From assembly GCA_902805675.1 (NCBI GenBank), contig CADCTA010000077.1, positions 1 to 64,000 on the forward strand: a stretch of 64,000 nucleotides of DNA, written 5' to 3'. Below, piece by piece: positions 62,798 through 64,000 of this stretch. Within the stretch, counting starts at the first letter, position 1. The number at the start of each line of letters is the position of its first letter. The notes under the pieces were generated by a model. That model worked only from the letters and a program-made list of their open reading frames with translations. It was not told where the DNA came from and made no database searches. Made by a program: the position numbers and the translations under genes. The DNA is from an uncultured Chthoniobacterales bacterium (GTDB lineage Bacteria; Verrucomicrobiota; Verrucomicrobiia; Chthoniobacterales; UBA10450).

Positions 62798-64000
62798 CTA
62801 TCGAATCTCGCTCGCGCCGAAGTACGCGTGCAGCGGTTCGGGTAACCGCACCGAGCCGTCCGCCTGCTGGCCTGTCTCGATCAGCGCCGCAAAGACGCGC
62901 GGCAACGCCAGCCCCGAGCCATTCAGTGTGTGGCAGAAGCGGTTTTTCCCCTCCGCATCCTTGTACCGAAGATTCATGCGGCGCGCCTGGTAGTCCCCGA
63001 AGTTCGAGCAGCTCGACACTTCAAGGTAGGCGTTCTGCCCCGGCGACCACGCCTCGATGTCGTACGTCTTCGCCGATCCAAAGCCTACATCACCCGTACA
63101 AAGCTCGATCACGCGGTAGTGCAAACCGAGCAGCTGCAACACGCGCTCGGCATTAGCGGTCAACGCTTCCAGCTCATCGAATGAACTCTCCGGCGTCGTC
63201 AGCTTCACCATCTCCACTTTATCGAACTGATGCACGCGGATGATGCCGCGCGTTTCCCGTCCAGCCGATCCAGCTTCGCGGCGAAAGCAAGGCGTGTAGG
63301 CCGCAAACTTCTTCGGCAGATCGCCCGCGGCGAAGATTTCCTCGCGGTGGAAATTCGTCACCGGCACCTCCGCGGTCGGCGCCAGGAATATCTCGTTCCC
63401 TTCGAGCCCGTACATGTCCTCTTCGAACTTCGGCAGCTGCGCCGTGCCGATCATGCAGTCGCGCCGCACGAGGAACGGGGGGCTCATTTCCGTGTAACCA
63501 TGCTCGCGCGTGTGGAGATCGAGCATGAAGTTGATGAGCGCGCGCTCCAGCCTTGCGCCGTGCCCGGTGAAGCAGATGAACCCGCTGCCGCTCAGCTTCG
63601 CAGCCCGCTCGAGGTCGAACAGCTTCAGCCGCGAGCCGATCGTCACATGGTCCTGCACCTCGCCGTGCAGCTGCGGCTTCTCTCCCCAGCTGCGTACCAC
63701 CGGGTTCTCGCTCGCGTCCTTGCCGATCGGCGCGTTCGGGTGCGGCAGGTTGGGAATCCGCAGCAGGATCTCGCGCTGCTGCTCGTCGGCCGCGGTGGAG
63801 GCGCGATTCAGCTCTGCGATTTCCTCCCCGATCTCACGCACCCGGCTCTCCAGCTCTTCGGACGATTCACCGCGGCTGCGTTTCCCGCCGATCTCCTTGC
63901 TCAGCCGCTTGCGATCCGCGTTCAGCTGCTGCAGCGCCGTCTCCGCCTTCCGGCGCTGCGCATCGACCGCGAGCAACTCATCGATCCGTGCAGCATCATC
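62798..64000 (-). CDS. serS: seryl-tRNA synthetase (5' end beyond the window)
   Basis: About 400 residues are in the window; the open frame continues past the right edge, so the start is missing. The N-terminal coiled-coil arm (DRKRLSKEIGGKRSRGESSEEL) precedes the class II core: motif 2 FAAYTPCFRREAGSAGRETRG with TAEVPV and motif 3 LNGSGLALPRVFAALIE, with YLEVSSCSNFGDYQARRM. It charges tRNA-Ser and tRNA-Sec in the cytoplasm. All core motifs are intact, so the gene should be functional. Confidence 0.96.
   Translation of the reverse strand, partial: DDAARIDELLAVDAQRRKAETALQQLNADRKRLSKEIGGKRSRGESSEELESRVREIGEEIAELNRASTAADEQQREILLRIPNLPHPNAPIGKDASENPVVRSWGEKPQLHGEVQDHVTIGSRLKLFDLERAAKLSGSGFICFTGHGARLERALINFMLDLHTREHGYTEMSPPFLVRRDCMIGTAQLPKFEEDMYGLEGNEIFLAPTAEVPVTNFHREEIFAAGDLPKKFAAYTPCFRREAGSAGRETRGIIRVHQFDKVEMVKLTTPESSFDELEALTANAERVLQLLGLHYRVIELCTGDVGFGSAKTYDIEAWSPGQNAYLEVSSCSNFGDYQARRMNLRYKDAEGKNRFCHTLNGSGLALPRVFAALIETGQQADGSVRLPEPLHAYFGASEIR

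Overview
This GC-rich window reads as ordinary chromosome from a Gram-negative bacterium. It has Mla, LptE and BamD outer-membrane genes, lipoproteins, LolD, an XerC/D recombinase, purine and TCA-cycle genes, and genes are packed with short gaps. Several traits point to Verrucomicrobiota, most likely the Spartobacteria/Chthoniobacterales soil lineage. These are the mcsA-mcsB-clpC operon in a Gram-negative, the GldA/GldG/DUF4340 ABC operon, a secreted protein with the tandem C-terminal 'GGFI..VRGxGPSL' domain, and abundant palindromic intergenic repeats. The lineage call is inference; no rRNA gene is present to settle it.

Layout. 1-7.7 kb: a truncated sugar epimerase, a secreted protein, trpS, a decayed Calx-beta/VRGxGPSL gene, an FkbM methyltransferase, and a leftward mlaE-mlaF-mlaD-PIN/TRAM operon. 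7.8-9.4 kb: a lipoprotein and xerC. 9.4-15.3 kb, leftward: mcsA-mcsB-clpC, preceded by ilvE and a lone lolD. 15.4-19 kb, leftward: two tandem aromatic-rich peptidoglycan-binding paralogues, trmL and transaldolase. 19.1-24.1 kb: a two-domain CDP-alcohol phosphatidyltransferase converging on a radical SAM / aldo-keto reductase / class III aminotransferase group. 24.4-31.4 kb, rightward: purL, purF, purM and two aldo-keto reductases. 31.4-39.8 kb: a basic-repeat protein, tRNA-Val, an Hsp33 homologue, a GYF_2-bPH2 membrane protein, an anti-sigma-type ATPase, ruvB, xseA, recO and an MFS exporter. 40-45.7 kb, leftward: sucA-sucB-lpdA. 45.8-52.9 kb, rightward: a nucleotidyltransferase coupled to an HtrA protease, then the Gld-type ABC operon. 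52.9-58.7 kb: menG/ubiE, an epimerase, an 831-residue secreted beta-propeller protein, OsmC, a decayed gene and tRNA-Leu. 59-64 kb, leftward: bamD-lptE-TPR and serS, with a DUF72 gene between them.

The main thread is the intergenic palindromes. One family (B) is about 91 bp and occurs five times. A second (A) is about 160 bp and occurs three times intact, plus remnants. At least three further types occur once each. Some are part of genes: purM starts and stops inside family-B elements, xseA appears to start in one, recO stops in another element type, and a different palindrome lies in frame inside purL and adds about 23 residues. No transposase that could mobilise them is visible in the window.

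The least explained gene group is 19.1-24.1 kb. It joins a lipid-headgroup-type enzyme carrying an altered catalytic motif to radical SAM, reductase and aminotransferase genes.
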